From Bacillota bacterium (GTDB taxonomy: Bacteria > Bacillota > Clostridia > Acetivibrionales > DTU013): DNA of 64,000 nucleotides. The position numbers and the translations under genes were made by a program. Every line of letters starts with the position of its first letter. Position 1 is the stretch's first letter. Where the stretch lies: positions 1 through 64,000 of the forward strand of contig JAEYRV010000025.1 in the NCBI GenBank assembly GCA_023435305.1. Reading direction: 5' to 3'. The notes under the pieces were generated by a model. The model did not search any database and was not told the DNA's origin. It saw only the letters and a list, made by a program, of their open reading frames with translations. This document shows, piece by piece, positions 49,217 to 57,698 of this stretch.

Positions 49217-50986
49217 CTACTCGTATTTCTGACTCAATTCCCTGTACACCTTCACGATTCTGTCACTCAGCTCATCAAGCAGTTCAAGTCTGTCATTGGG
49301 TATGTTTTCTTTCATCCTCAGTACCTCTTGTACAATGTCCTGGCTTCTGATCGTTGAAATCGGTATGCCGATTTTTACACATTGCAAAGCACTGTCATAC
49401 AGCGTTTCTATAACCTTCAGCATTTTGTATTGCTTGACCGGCACAGTGTATGTATCATCCTTGTGCAGCGCATTCTGCTGCAGGAAGCCTTTCTTGATCG
49501 TCCTTGCTATTTCCAGCACCAGCGCCTGGTCATTGGGGAGTACATCCTCACCGACAAGCTGTACTATTTCATTCAGCTTCTCTTCCTCCTGCAGCAGCCT
49601 TATCATCTTTCCGCGAAGCTGCAGCATGTCAGATGCTATATTCTCGTTATACCAGTCCTGAAGCATTGTGATATAACCGCTGTAGCTGGTCAGATAATTA
49701 ATGGCCGGATAATGCCTTGCATAGGCAAGCTTTTTATCAAGTGCCAGGAAGGTGGTGACAAACCTTTTTGTATTTTCTGTGACAGGTTCGGAAAAGTCTC
49801 CGCCCGGAGGCGATACAGCGCCGATGATCGTGACTGATGCCTCCTGTCCTCCCAGTGTCTGGACGCAGCCCGCTCTTTCATAAAACTCCGCCAGTCTTGA
49901 CGGAAGGTATGCGGGGTATCCCTCTTCGGCAGGCATTTCTTCCAGGCGGCCGGATATTTCTCTGAGCGCCTCTGCCCATCTCGATGTCGAATCGGCCATC
50001 AAAGCTACATCATAACCCATATCCCTGTAATACTCTGCCATGGTGATGCCTGTATAAATACTGGCCTCACGCGCTGCAACAGGCATATTGGAGGTATTTG
50101 CTATGAGTATCGTCCTTTCCATGAGCGGCCTTCCGGTCCTTGGATCCATGAGTGCCGGAAACTCCTCGAGCACATCCGTCATCTCGTTTCCGCGCTCGCC
50201 GCAGCCAACATATATGATTATGTCCGCATCGCTCCATTTTGCAAGCTGATGCTGGGTCACAGTCTTACCTGTCCCGAACCCGCCAGGAACTCCGACGGTC
50301 CCTCCTTTGGCTACAGGATAAAAGCTGTCGATCACCCTTTGCCCAGTGACCAGCGGCTTATAAATAGGCACTCTTCTGGTGATTGGCCTTGGCTGTCTCA
50401 CCGGCCATTTACTGGAGAGCTTCAATTCGACCCTGCTCTTGTTTGCCTTTTCAAGCACAACAACAGTATCAGTTATTGTATACTCACCGTCCGGCATGAC
50501 CTCGATAACTTTACCGCTGACCTTTGCAGGCACGATCAGCTTGTGAACTATGCTCAGGGTCTCCTGTACAGTTGCATATACCATACCGGGCTTCAATTCG
50601 TCCCCCGGCTTTACAGTTATCAGTGCGGGCCATTTCTTTTCTTCATCCAGCGACAGTAGTCCTATCCCTTCGGGGATAAAATCTCTGGACATGCTGTTGA
50701 TCCTCTGCAGAGGTCGTTGTATGCCGTCAAAAATATTGCCCAGCATACCAGGTCCAAGCGTGACGGACAGCGGATTACCTGTGTAGAGTATCCTTTCTCC
50801 GGCCTTCAGACCTTCAGTTTCCTCATATACCTGCACCGTGGCAATCTCACCTTCTATTGAAACGACTTCCCCGATCAGTCTGTTGTTTCCGACCGTGACC
50901 ATTTCATTGAGCTTGAAGGCTCCCATATTTACGCCCTGTACGACAGGACCGTTGATCAGTTTTACGATTCCCTCTTTATTATCCAT
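49217..50986 (-). CDS. atpA: V-type ATP synthase subunit A (catalytic)
   Basis: A 589-residue catalytic subunit. P-loop GGFGTGKTVTQHQLAKW near residue 232, the A-subunit-specific insert (about 115-190), ERGNEMTDVLEEFP, and DSTSRWAEALREISGRLEEM. The ATG at 50986 is one base after the subunit E stop. Couples ATP hydrolysis or synthesis to ion movement through the membrane sector. Confidence 0.97.
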   Translation of the reverse strand: MDNKEGIVKLINGPVVQGVNMGAFKLNEMVTVGNNRLIGEVVSIEGEIATVQVYEETEGLKAGERILYTGNPLSVTLGPGMLGNIFDGIQRPLQRINSMSRDFIPEGIGLLSLDEEKKWPALITVKPGDELKPGMVYATVQETLSIVHKLIVPAKVSGKVIEVMPDGEYTITDTVVVLEKANKSRVELKLSSKWPVRQPRPITRRVPIYKPLVTGQRVIDSFYPVAKGGTVGVPGGFGTGKTVTQHQLAKWSDADIIIYVGCGERGNEMTDVLEEFPALMDPRTGRPLMERTILIANTSNMPVAAREASIYTGITMAEYYRDMGYDVALMADSTSRWAEALREISGRLEEMPAEEGYPAYLPSRLAEFYERAGCVQTLGGQEASVTIIGAVSPPGGDFSEPVTENTKRFVTTFLALDKKLAYARHYPAINYLTSYSGYITMLQDWYNENIASDMLQLRGKMIRLLQEEEKLNEIVQLVGEDVLPNDQALVLEIARTIKKGFLQQNALHKDDTYTVPVKQYKMLKVIETLYDSALQCVKIGIPISTIRSQDIVQEVLRMKENIPNDRLELLDELSDRIVKVYRELSQKYE

Positions 50987-50987
50987 C

Positions 50988-51611
50988 TTATTCACCCGTT
51001 TCAATAGCCTGGAACAACGTCTCCATAATAAATGACCTGTTGTCTTCCAGCAATGCTTTCAAGGACATGTCGATACGTATGTCGTTATCCGGGACCTCTG
51101 CTATAAAACCGCCTGTTATATCGTCTTCGGCCGTTTTGAACACAAGCTCCTCCCACTTTGAATCCGAAAGGACCTGCCTGAGAAGAACAGGATATTTATC
51201 GCAGTCCCTGCCGGCAAGAGCAATTTCAAGCTTTTTTGATGCAGGAGCCAGGGTCTCGAGCTTGCCGGCGAGCTTCTTCATGTATTCTGCATACTCCACG
51301 GAGTCAGCAAAACTCTCAAGTTCTTTCTTTATGCGGTCCATCAGTTCCGAAAAATACTTCTCCTTCAGGAACATATACTCTTTTTTGAGATCTACCCTGT
51401 TCCTGCTTATCTGTTCAGTCCTTTCGGCCTCTGCCTTTTTTCTCGCCGCATTGATAATATTCTCTGCCTCTTTATCGACCGCTTCCTTGTCCTTTTGCAT
51501 TTTGACTTCGTATTCCTTCTTGAGCTTTTCCATCTCGAGCTTGAAGGATTCATCCATAGTCCTGTGCAAGAGGTTGGAGAACAGTGATAATTTTTGTTCT
51601 ATCGTTACCAT
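50988..51611 (-). CDS. atpE: V-type ATP synthase subunit E
   Basis: A 207-residue peripheral-stalk subunit. The N-terminal half is a charged coiled coil (MEKLKKEYEVKMQKDKEAV, AENIINAARKKAEAERTEQI) and the C-terminal half the globular domain that binds A/B. GAGGTGAT lies upstream of the ATG. Confidence 0.9.
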   Translation of the reverse strand: MVTIEQKLSLFSNLLHRTMDESFKLEMEKLKKEYEVKMQKDKEAVDKEAENIINAARKKAEAERTEQISRNRVDLKKEYMFLKEKYFSELMDRIKKELESFADSVEYAEYMKKLAGKLETLAPASKKLEIALAGRDCDKYPVLLRQVLSDSKWEELVFKTAEDDITGGFIAEVPDNDIRIDMSLKALLEDNRSFIMETLFQAIETGE

Positions 51612-51620
51612 ATGATCACC

Positions 51621-51929
51621 TCAAATATGAATGCCGACCGAATCTCTTATATAGTTCGTGATCTTGTCAGCGGAGCGTGTACTGCCGTGTCTTCCCGGTA
51701 TTTCCACTATCAATGGCCTTTTTGCCTTCAGCTTGAGCTTGAGTATCTCTTCCTCGACCAGATCCACCAGATTCTCCGTCAGTATCAATATGCCGATATC
51801 CTCATTCTTCACAGCTTTCTTAACGGCGTCAAGCACTTCCTCACGGGTCAGAGCCAATACACCATCTATTCCGGCCAGCCTCATACCGACCAGCGCATCT
51901 CTTTTATCACTTATCAAAAACGATTTCAT
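51621..51929 (-). CDS. atpF: V-type ATP synthase subunit F
   Basis: A 102-residue central-stalk subunit with the family segments FLISDKRDALVGMRLAGIDG, DIGILILTENLVD and RPLIVEIPGRHG. The ATG at 51929 has GGGGAG five bases upstream; the frame extends upstream to 51947. Confidence 0.93.
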   Translation of the reverse strand: MKSFLISDKRDALVGMRLAGIDGVLALTREEVLDAVKKAVKNEDIGILILTENLVDLVEEEILKLKLKAKRPLIVEIPGRHGSTRSADKITNYIRDSVGIHI

Positions 51930-51958
51930 AAGATCTCCCCGCGGCAAATCACCCTAGT

Positions 51959-52399
51959 TTAAACAAACAGTATCAAGATCGAAATGATCATACCGTAAAT
52001 AGCGATACCTTCAGCCATACCAACGAATATCAGCGTCTTACCAAGTATTGACGAATCCTCAGCAACTGCGCCGATGGCAGATGAACCGACGGATCCGACC
52101 GCAAGACCCGTGCCGATCGTAGCAAGGCCGGTGCTTATTGCGGCCGCCAGATACTTAAAGCCTTCTCCAAGCGACATCCCGGCTGCAGCTGCTGTTTGCG
52201 CTGCTTCACCTGCGGCATATACCGGATGACCTGATACCATTAGCACTATCATAGTGATCATAACTGTTCCGAATGCCGAAACAGAAGCTAAAATCGCCTT
52301 TTTAACACTTCCCTTTTTGTTCCTCTTCATTGCTCTGCGTCCATATATAACCGTACCTGCTGCGATTGCCACTGCTAAAGCCAATAATACCAACTGCAT
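51959..52399 (-). CDS. atpK: V-type ATP synthase subunit K (proteolipid)
   Basis: A 146-residue rotor-ring proteolipid with four helices in two hairpins: about 2-20, 33-58, 84-108 and 118-145. The ion-binding carboxylate is the Glu in GMAEGIAIYG (fourth helix); the first hairpin has no acidic residue, like E. hirae NtpK. The ATG at 52399 has AAGGGGAG seven bases upstream. The membrane helices contain no glutamine, unlike E. hirae NtpK, whose Na+ site uses Gln; the ion cannot be settled from this. Confidence 0.92.
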   Translation of the reverse strand: MQLVLLALAVAIAAGTVIYGRRAMKRNKKGSVKKAILASVSAFGTVMITMIVLMVSGHPVYAAGEAAQTAAAAGMSLGEGFKYLAAAISTGLATIGTGLAVGSVGSSAIGAVAEDSSILGKTLIFVGMAEGIAIYGMIISILILFV

Positions 52400-52440
52400 A
52401 ATAATTCTCCCCTTCTCGTTAAAAATTTTCATATAATAGT

Positions 52441-54426
52441 TTATTTGCTGATCTTAGCGGGTCTGAAGGCTACGCCCTCTCCCTGGAAATACTTGCTGAA
52501 CATTTCATAATACTCGAGACGAAGCCCCTGTATGAACACCACCAGGCCTTCAAGTGTCAGTATCAGAATATTGCCGAGTATAAGTATGATGATCTTCAGC
52601 ACTATATTCGAAGTCATCTCCGACATCACCAGGAAGGCCAGGAACAATCCGGCATGGTTCAGCGCGAATGCCCCGACTCTTATAAACGATATGGCGTTGC
52701 TCAGTGTTGACAATATTGTTTCGATTCCTTCAAATATGCTTTCAGTCAGGTATGAACCAACGCTGCCATGAATAAGCGGCCTGTTTCCTGATACCAGATT
52801 TGAAAGCGGTTCTTTCAGGAGCATTGTAAACAAGCTCACAAGCATTGCAATCAGCGGGACCGCTATGGGCAGATCAATTACCCCGGTAACTGCGACACCC
52901 GACATGATGAGTCCCATAAAAAACACATATCCGGCTGCTCCGTTTTTCCCAAATATCCCGTTCTCGATGCTTCCCCTCCTCAGTGAATTGACGATACCGA
53001 ATATGAAAGATATAGTCATTACGGTCACGCCAAATACAACGCCTGAGATAAGTATCATCGGTATGTTCTTCGGATCAAGAGGCTTGCCTATGAGACTCGG
53101 CAGCCATGGCAGCTCCGAGTGCTCCAGTCCGAAAAAGCTGCCGTAAACGAAACCAAACAGTATGGAACTCCCTCCAAGTCTGGTCAGCAGCTGCCCGGCC
53201 ACGGGCATTTTTTTCATTTTCAGCATCAGTAAACCTGCAAGAAAATATACCAGACCCTGTCCTATATCTCCAAACATTATACCGAACATCAAACAGAACG
53301 CTATCGCAACAAATGGCGTAGGATCTATCTCATAGTAGGACGGTAATCCATAAAGCCTGATAATCGTCTCAAAGGGTTTAAAAAACCTGTTGTTCCTAAA
53401 CAGTGTAGGGGGCATCACCTGCCTTTCCATTTCGCACACTTTTTTTTCTTCTATGATTATTTTTCTAGTCTCGTTCTTCAGGAGCTCCTTTACTTTATCC
53501 AGATCCTTCTCACGGATCCAGGCATTGAGTACAAAAGTGCTTTCGCCGTAAATCACCTGGTGTTCCAGCCCTGTGATCTTTCTCTCCAGCAGGACCACGG
53601 TATAGATCCTGTTCAGCATGGCCGCCGTATCAGCTTTTTTCGCTTCCAGCAGGCTGCTCAGAGAATTTATCTCATTTTGAAGACCTTCGATTCTCGAATC
53701 CAGCTGTTCAATGATTTCATAAACCGTCCCTATCAGATCCTCCGGAATATCAAATCTGACCCAGTTCAGTGATTTGAGCAGTTTCTGTGTTTCATCCCTG
53801 TATTTTCTCGGAAATATTATTATATAAAGGTCCTCGACCGAGTCCTTGATATCTCCGATGTTGAGGACCACTGCACTTATATTTTCATAATTGCTTCTGA
53901 TCCTGGCCTTATTGATACTGGTCAAAGCTCCGATCTCATAGTCGAAATAATTCAGATTGGCAATACTTCTGAAATCGATATCCTTGTATTTGATATTCTT
54001 CATTTTCCCCTTCAGTAATTCATACTGGAGAATATCAGCCTTTTTTTGATTGATTTCATTAATATGCTCGCCAATAGCTCCCCTTAATCTGTCGAGATCT
54101 GCCATTGCATCGTTAATGGTGTATTGAGAATCCATGATGCTCTTTTTGTCAACCGAGAGAGAAATATCCAGTCCCTTGCTCAAATGCTCCAATGACTGTT
54201 CCATACTGCTGCACAAGGCTTCAATTTCTCCATAGTCCTCCCTGGCATATACCGATGCCCCTGCCAGATATGTTTCATACTCATGTATTATGAAATTATT
54301 GTCATAGGACTCCGTATTTTCAAGATCGAAGTGAAGCTTTTCACTCAGGACGAGCTTTTTCATTGTATTGTGCAGGTCTTCGATAGAACCTACTATTTTA
54401 AGAAAAAGCATCTTTTCAATAGCCAT
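52441..54426 (-). CDS. atpI: V-type ATP synthase subunit I (a subunit)
   Basis: A 661-residue membrane stator subunit. The N-terminal half (about 1-350) is soluble and helical; seven or eight membrane helices follow from about 375. The essential Arg lies in a late helix (SNAISFIRVGAFALNHAGLF), and VVFIQGLRLEYYEMFSKYF closes the family pattern. It overlaps subunit C by one base. Confidence 0.94.
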   Translation of the reverse strand: MAIEKMLFLKIVGSIEDLHNTMKKLVLSEKLHFDLENTESYDNNFIIHEYETYLAGASVYAREDYGEIEALCSSMEQSLEHLSKGLDISLSVDKKSIMDSQYTINDAMADLDRLRGAIGEHINEINQKKADILQYELLKGKMKNIKYKDIDFRSIANLNYFDYEIGALTSINKARIRSNYENISAVVLNIGDIKDSVEDLYIIIFPRKYRDETQKLLKSLNWVRFDIPEDLIGTVYEIIEQLDSRIEGLQNEINSLSSLLEAKKADTAAMLNRIYTVVLLERKITGLEHQVIYGESTFVLNAWIREKDLDKVKELLKNETRKIIIEEKKVCEMERQVMPPTLFRNNRFFKPFETIIRLYGLPSYYEIDPTPFVAIAFCLMFGIMFGDIGQGLVYFLAGLLMLKMKKMPVAGQLLTRLGGSSILFGFVYGSFFGLEHSELPWLPSLIGKPLDPKNIPMILISGVVFGVTVMTISFIFGIVNSLRRGSIENGIFGKNGAAGYVFFMGLIMSGVAVTGVIDLPIAVPLIAMLVSLFTMLLKEPLSNLVSGNRPLIHGSVGSYLTESIFEGIETILSTLSNAISFIRVGAFALNHAGLFLAFLVMSEMTSNIVLKIIILILGNILILTLEGLVVFIQGLRLEYYEMFSKYFQGEGVAFRPAKISK

Positions 54427-55478
54427 TAATGCATCACCTCTTTCCTTTTCGCTTTATGAATCAAATAGTACTCCATTTGCTCCTTTGGAAGCTTATATCT
54501 TATGCTTTCTGTTACCGTTACCATATTCTTTATTACCTTGTCCATCATGTAAAGATACCATAAGATCTTCCCTATGGACATATCGTTCCTTCTGCCGTCC
54601 AGATATGTGTAAAAGCCGTCGTCGAGGTTTTTCTTTATATCGGCTTCACTTCCGAATATCTTGTATTTCATGTACTTATTTGACATTTGAGCCAATTCAT
54701 CAATGGTCTTTGAATATACAAGCTTTTTCAGCATGTTCAGTTTGAGTCTGTTTCCTCCCTGAATGCAATACACGAGTATCTGTTCCGGGGATATATCGTA
54801 ATATGCCTTTGCCCTGTATATCCATTGAACATTCATAAAATCTATTTTGGTGCCGATGATCTCCTGTACAATGCGATAATCCGTCTTATCCAGTTTTACT
54901 GCCTTTTTCATCAGATTCTTGTAAAACAGGAGCTGCAGCTTCATTTCCGAATGGAACTCCCTTTTCACTTCATCATTATCCGTAACAGTTTTCAGTGATG
55001 TGTAATATTGGGTACCCTTCAGGTTTTCCAAAAACTGCTCGGGATTTTTTGAACCGGCCAGTTTATCAAACGGCAGCCTTGAGAAATTCACAGAGTGGAC
55101 AAAATTCTCGCTGACGCCTGACGCTTCTTCGTTTCTGACTACTTTCCTGAGTATCATAACAAGATCGGTTATTTCGAATTTAGTCAGAAATACCTTTAGG
55201 AAATCCTTATAGGGGCCGGAAAAGTAATGAAGTATCTCCTCTGTCTCCTGTACCATGTATCTGGTCAGGAGCAGCTCCAGATCATCCCTGAAAAGTCTGG
55301 CGTTGCTTCCCGCTTCATCGATAAATCCGGCCAGGCCGTATTTGTTTTTAATAAAATCCGTCACCTGATCTATTGAATCACACTCCATCATACTGCGGAG
55401 CTTGATCTCATCAAAAATATTGCTCTTTTTTGCTGATATCTTGGTATCAACAGCATTGTAAGCCATATAAGGATTCAT
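54426..55478 (-). CDS. atpC: V-type ATP synthase subunit C
   Basis: A 350-residue subunit that links the rotor ring to the central stalk (V-ATPase d/AC39 type). It has the family layout of three helical repeats (YMAYNAVDTKISAKKSNIF at the start, VNFSRLPFDKLAG in the middle, and KIFGSEADIKKNLDDGFYTY). Its place upstream of I and K is unlike E. hirae, where C follows E. GAGGGAG lies upstream of the ATG. Confidence 0.9.
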   Translation of the reverse strand: MNPYMAYNAVDTKISAKKSNIFDEIKLRSMMECDSIDQVTDFIKNKYGLAGFIDEAGSNARLFRDDLELLLTRYMVQETEEILHYFSGPYKDFLKVFLTKFEITDLVMILRKVVRNEEASGVSENFVHSVNFSRLPFDKLAGSKNPEQFLENLKGTQYYTSLKTVTDNDEVKREFHSEMKLQLLFYKNLMKKAVKLDKTDYRIVQEIIGTKIDFMNVQWIYRAKAYYDISPEQILVYCIQGGNRLKLNMLKKLVYSKTIDELAQMSNKYMKYKIFGSEADIKKNLDDGFYTYLDGRRNDMSIGKILWYLYMMDKVIKNMVTVTESIRYKLPKEQMEYYLIHKAKRKEVMH

Positions 55479-55480
55479 TA

Positions 55481-55795
55481 TTACTCCCTCTCCAACAGCC
55501 TGTTTACAACATCCCTGATGATTCCACGCTCTACTGCCTGATAGTTGGTTTTTAATTTATATGTGAATTTTTTGATCGTATCTTCCTTTTGCAGGCATTC
55601 ATCATTAGTCTTGTTTATGATTTGATTATATAGGGTTTTAGCTTTATCTTCAGCATTCGACAATACCTGTTCCCGGTATTTCTTCATCTCATTTTCCAGT
55701 CTTTTTCTTTCCTTGAGCAATATTGTACCTATTTTTTGTTCATTGTTATAAGCAATAGCATCAATTTTAGAAATATGTTCGATTATCTCTTTCAA
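55481..55795 (-). CDS. V-type ATP synthase subunit G/H (peripheral stalk)
   Basis: A 104-residue charged coiled-coil protein (KERKRLENEMKKYREQVLS, NAEDKAKTLYNQIINKTND) that opens the V-ATPase operon; in other operons the short peripheral-stalk subunit (NtpF/AhaH) occupies this place. The match is by size, coiled-coil character and position more than by motif. The start is a TTG with GGGAGGG upstream. Confidence 0.8.
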   Translation of the reverse strand: MKEIIEHISKIDAIAYNNEQKIGTILLKERKRLENEMKKYREQVLSNAEDKAKTLYNQIINKTNDECLQKEDTIKKFTYKLKTNYQAVERGIIRDVVNRLLERE

Positions 55796-55908
55796 CGCTA
55801 AACCCTCCCTAAATTAAAGCAAAAGACCCCCACACAATGGAAGCCTTCATTGGCAATTCTACTATTGGTAAAGAATGCACTATATATCAAAAATGAAAAT
55901 CAGTTTTA

Positions 55909-55937
55909 ATATTAATACAAACAAATGAACAAGTCAA
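55909..55937 (-). promoter_or_regulatory. V-ATPase operon promoter
   Basis: On the minus strand TTGACT (55932-55937) and TAATAT (55909-55914) with 17 bases between them, about 115 bases before the first start codon. Confidence 0.65.
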
Positions 55938-56051
55938 CATCTGGTTATCACTGATTTTCACTCTGTTTACTGAATGCGGGGCTGCCAGGACCAACCATGC
56001 CCCATTTGCTCGTCCAATCTGACAGAGGCCTGTGTTATTGAGTGACACTCC

Positions 56052-56606
56052 TCAAAGCAGCTTCTCCAACAGTATCTTCAGGCCGATGCCTATGAGGATT
56101 ATACCCCCCGCCAGCTCTGCCTTCGACTTGAACCTTGTGCCAAAAATATTGCCTATTTTCACACCGGCGGCCGATAATACAAAGGTTATTATACCTATTA
56201 ACGAGACGGCCGGTACTATCTCCACCTGAAGGAATGCAAATGTGACGCCGACGGCCAGAGCATCGATGCTGGTCGCTACGGCAAGCAATGTCAGGCTTTT
56301 CAGGCTGAATGTATCGCCGACATTCTCACAATGCTCGTTCCTGGATTCCCTTATCATATTGATCCCGATGAATAAAAGCAGCCCAAATGCTATCCAGTGA
56401 CTTACTGCATCTATGTAATCCTTGAACTGGGTTCCCAGCAAATATCCGGCAAGCGGCATCAAAGCCTGGAATCCTCCGAAGAACAGACCGACCACAGCCA
56501 TATGCCGTATTTTCAGATCCTTCGTAGCCAATCCCTTGCATATCGACACAGCAAATGCATCCATCGACAGTCCCACTGCTATAAGCAAAAGTTCAATTAT
56601 ATCCAT
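56052..56606 (-). CDS. mntP: Manganese efflux pump MntP
   Basis: A 184-residue six-helix protein of the MntP/YebN family. The conserved Asp residues lie in SMDAFAVSICKG (helix 1) and TSIDALAVGVTF (helix 4). Exports Mn2+ from the cytoplasm. GGGGG lies upstream of the ATG at suitable spacing. In many Firmicutes this family is under a yybP-ykoY manganese riboswitch, but I do not see one upstream here. Confidence 0.92.
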   Translation of the reverse strand: MDIIELLLIAVGLSMDAFAVSICKGLATKDLKIRHMAVVGLFFGGFQALMPLAGYLLGTQFKDYIDAVSHWIAFGLLLFIGINMIRESRNEHCENVGDTFSLKSLTLLAVATSIDALAVGVTFAFLQVEIVPAVSLIGIITFVLSAAGVKIGNIFGTRFKSKAELAGGIILIGIGLKILLEKLL

Positions 56607-56718
56607 TAATAATAAACCCCCGGGCTGCCGGCATTTCCCGATGAAAAAGCATCCGCTGCAGCAGCGAAATCAATAATAACATATATTTTATCCATCATCA
56701 ATATAAACGATATACAAA

Positions 56719-56746
56719 ATGATTGCAGGCTGACGCCTGCAATCAT
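56719..56746 (-). terminator. Terminator after the spore lipoprotein gene
   Basis: GATTGCAGG and CCTGCAATC pair over nine to eleven bases around CGTCA; on the minus strand it is followed by TTTTGTAT. Confidence 0.65.
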
Positions 56747-56775
56747 CCCAGTCATCAATACAGCCTTTTTCACGA

Positions 56776-57549
56776 TTACCTGCCCGCATTGCCCAGGCTG
56801 CTCATCATATTATTGAATTCCTGCATGAAATTGTTTGTCATTCCGTTGTTATTGCCCACAGTTCCGAGTCTGCCCATACGTGTCAGAATGTCAGGTGAGT
56901 CCGTGACTCTGACGTTTCTTATCGTGCTGTCCAACTGCTTTACCCTTCTCTCGATACTGGTCCTCAGTCCTGACATGTTGGCCGTGTTGGTTCCGTTGGC
57001 CCTCAGACCGACAAGCGCCGTATCACCGGACACGATTACCGTACAGTCATTTATTCCGTTAGTGTTTTCCAGCTGCCTTTCGATCATGGAAGCCCTCACT
57101 CTGTCATTGCCATTCATTGTGTTTGTCGTGTTGCTGCCGGTCAGTGTGCCGGTATTTCCCATACGGCCAAATCTGTTGTTGTACCTGATCGTATTCAGAC
57201 CGTTATTGCCAATGAAGTTGGAGGGATCATTGCTGGTATTGCCATATCCTCCGGCCTGATTCATTCCGGTATAACCGGTATTGCTGTTATAACCGTTATT
57301 GCCCATATAGCCTGTATTTCCATTATAGCCGGTATTGCCATACCTGCCTCCGACAAGGTCGTTCCTTTGGGCGCCCTGGTTCAGTGTGCCGTTGTTAAGG
57401 CCGTTATTGAGGCCATAGTTCAATCTGTTGTTGGCGCGGTTCGGATCCATCGCCCTCTGATCCCCTGCCTGCGCGCATCCTGCAAGGACAGCCGCGATGA
57501 TGCAGATGCCCAGAACAGTACATAAAGCTGTTTTGAATGACTTTCTCAT
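56776..57549 (-). CDS. YhcN/YlaJ-like sporulation lipoprotein
   Basis: A 257-residue lipoprotein. A signal peptide ends at the lipobox LAGC (about residues 21-24). Residues about 35-130 are rich in Asn, Gly and Tyr with imperfect repeats (LNNG, NTGYNGNTGY, GNNGYNSNTG). The C-terminal domain (about 140-225; GINDCTVIVSGDTALVGLRA) matches the YhcN/YlaJ family of spore-associated lipoproteins. Its role is in spore outgrowth or the inner membrane in Bacillus; in this organism inferred only. GGGAGG lies upstream of the ATG. Confidence 0.85.
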   Translation of the reverse strand: MRKSFKTALCTVLGICIIAAVLAGCAQAGDQRAMDPNRANNRLNYGLNNGLNNGTLNQGAQRNDLVGGRYGNTGYNGNTGYMGNNGYNSNTGYTGMNQAGGYGNTSNDPSNFIGNNGLNTIRYNNRFGRMGNTGTLTGSNTTNTMNGNDRVRASMIERQLENTNGINDCTVIVSGDTALVGLRANGTNTANMSGLRTSIERRVKQLDSTIRNVRVTDSPDILTRMGRLGTVGNNNGMTNNFMQEFNNMMSSLGNAGR

Positions 57550-57651
57550 TTTTAAACACCTCCCGTACTATTCTGTGTACATAATCTTTAATTATTTGAG
57601 TTAAATATTTATAGAGTTGCAAAAACATTTTTCAAATAGAAATAATTAAAT

Positions 57652-57684
57652 AAAAAAGCCGGCATGGAAAAATTCCGCACCGGC
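57652..57684 (-). terminator. Terminator of the arginine decarboxylase gene
   Basis: On the minus strand GCCGG...CCGGC with an inner GGAA/TTCC part makes a stem, then TTTTTTATTT. It lies about 15 bases after the stop. Confidence 0.85.
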
Positions 57685-57698
57685 CTGGTCTTTATAAG

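Noticed and set aside
56607..56718. yybP-ykoY manganese riboswitch upstream of mntP
   Set aside because: The conserved GGGGAGUA-type segment is not seen; only a short GCTGCTGCAGC hairpin is present.
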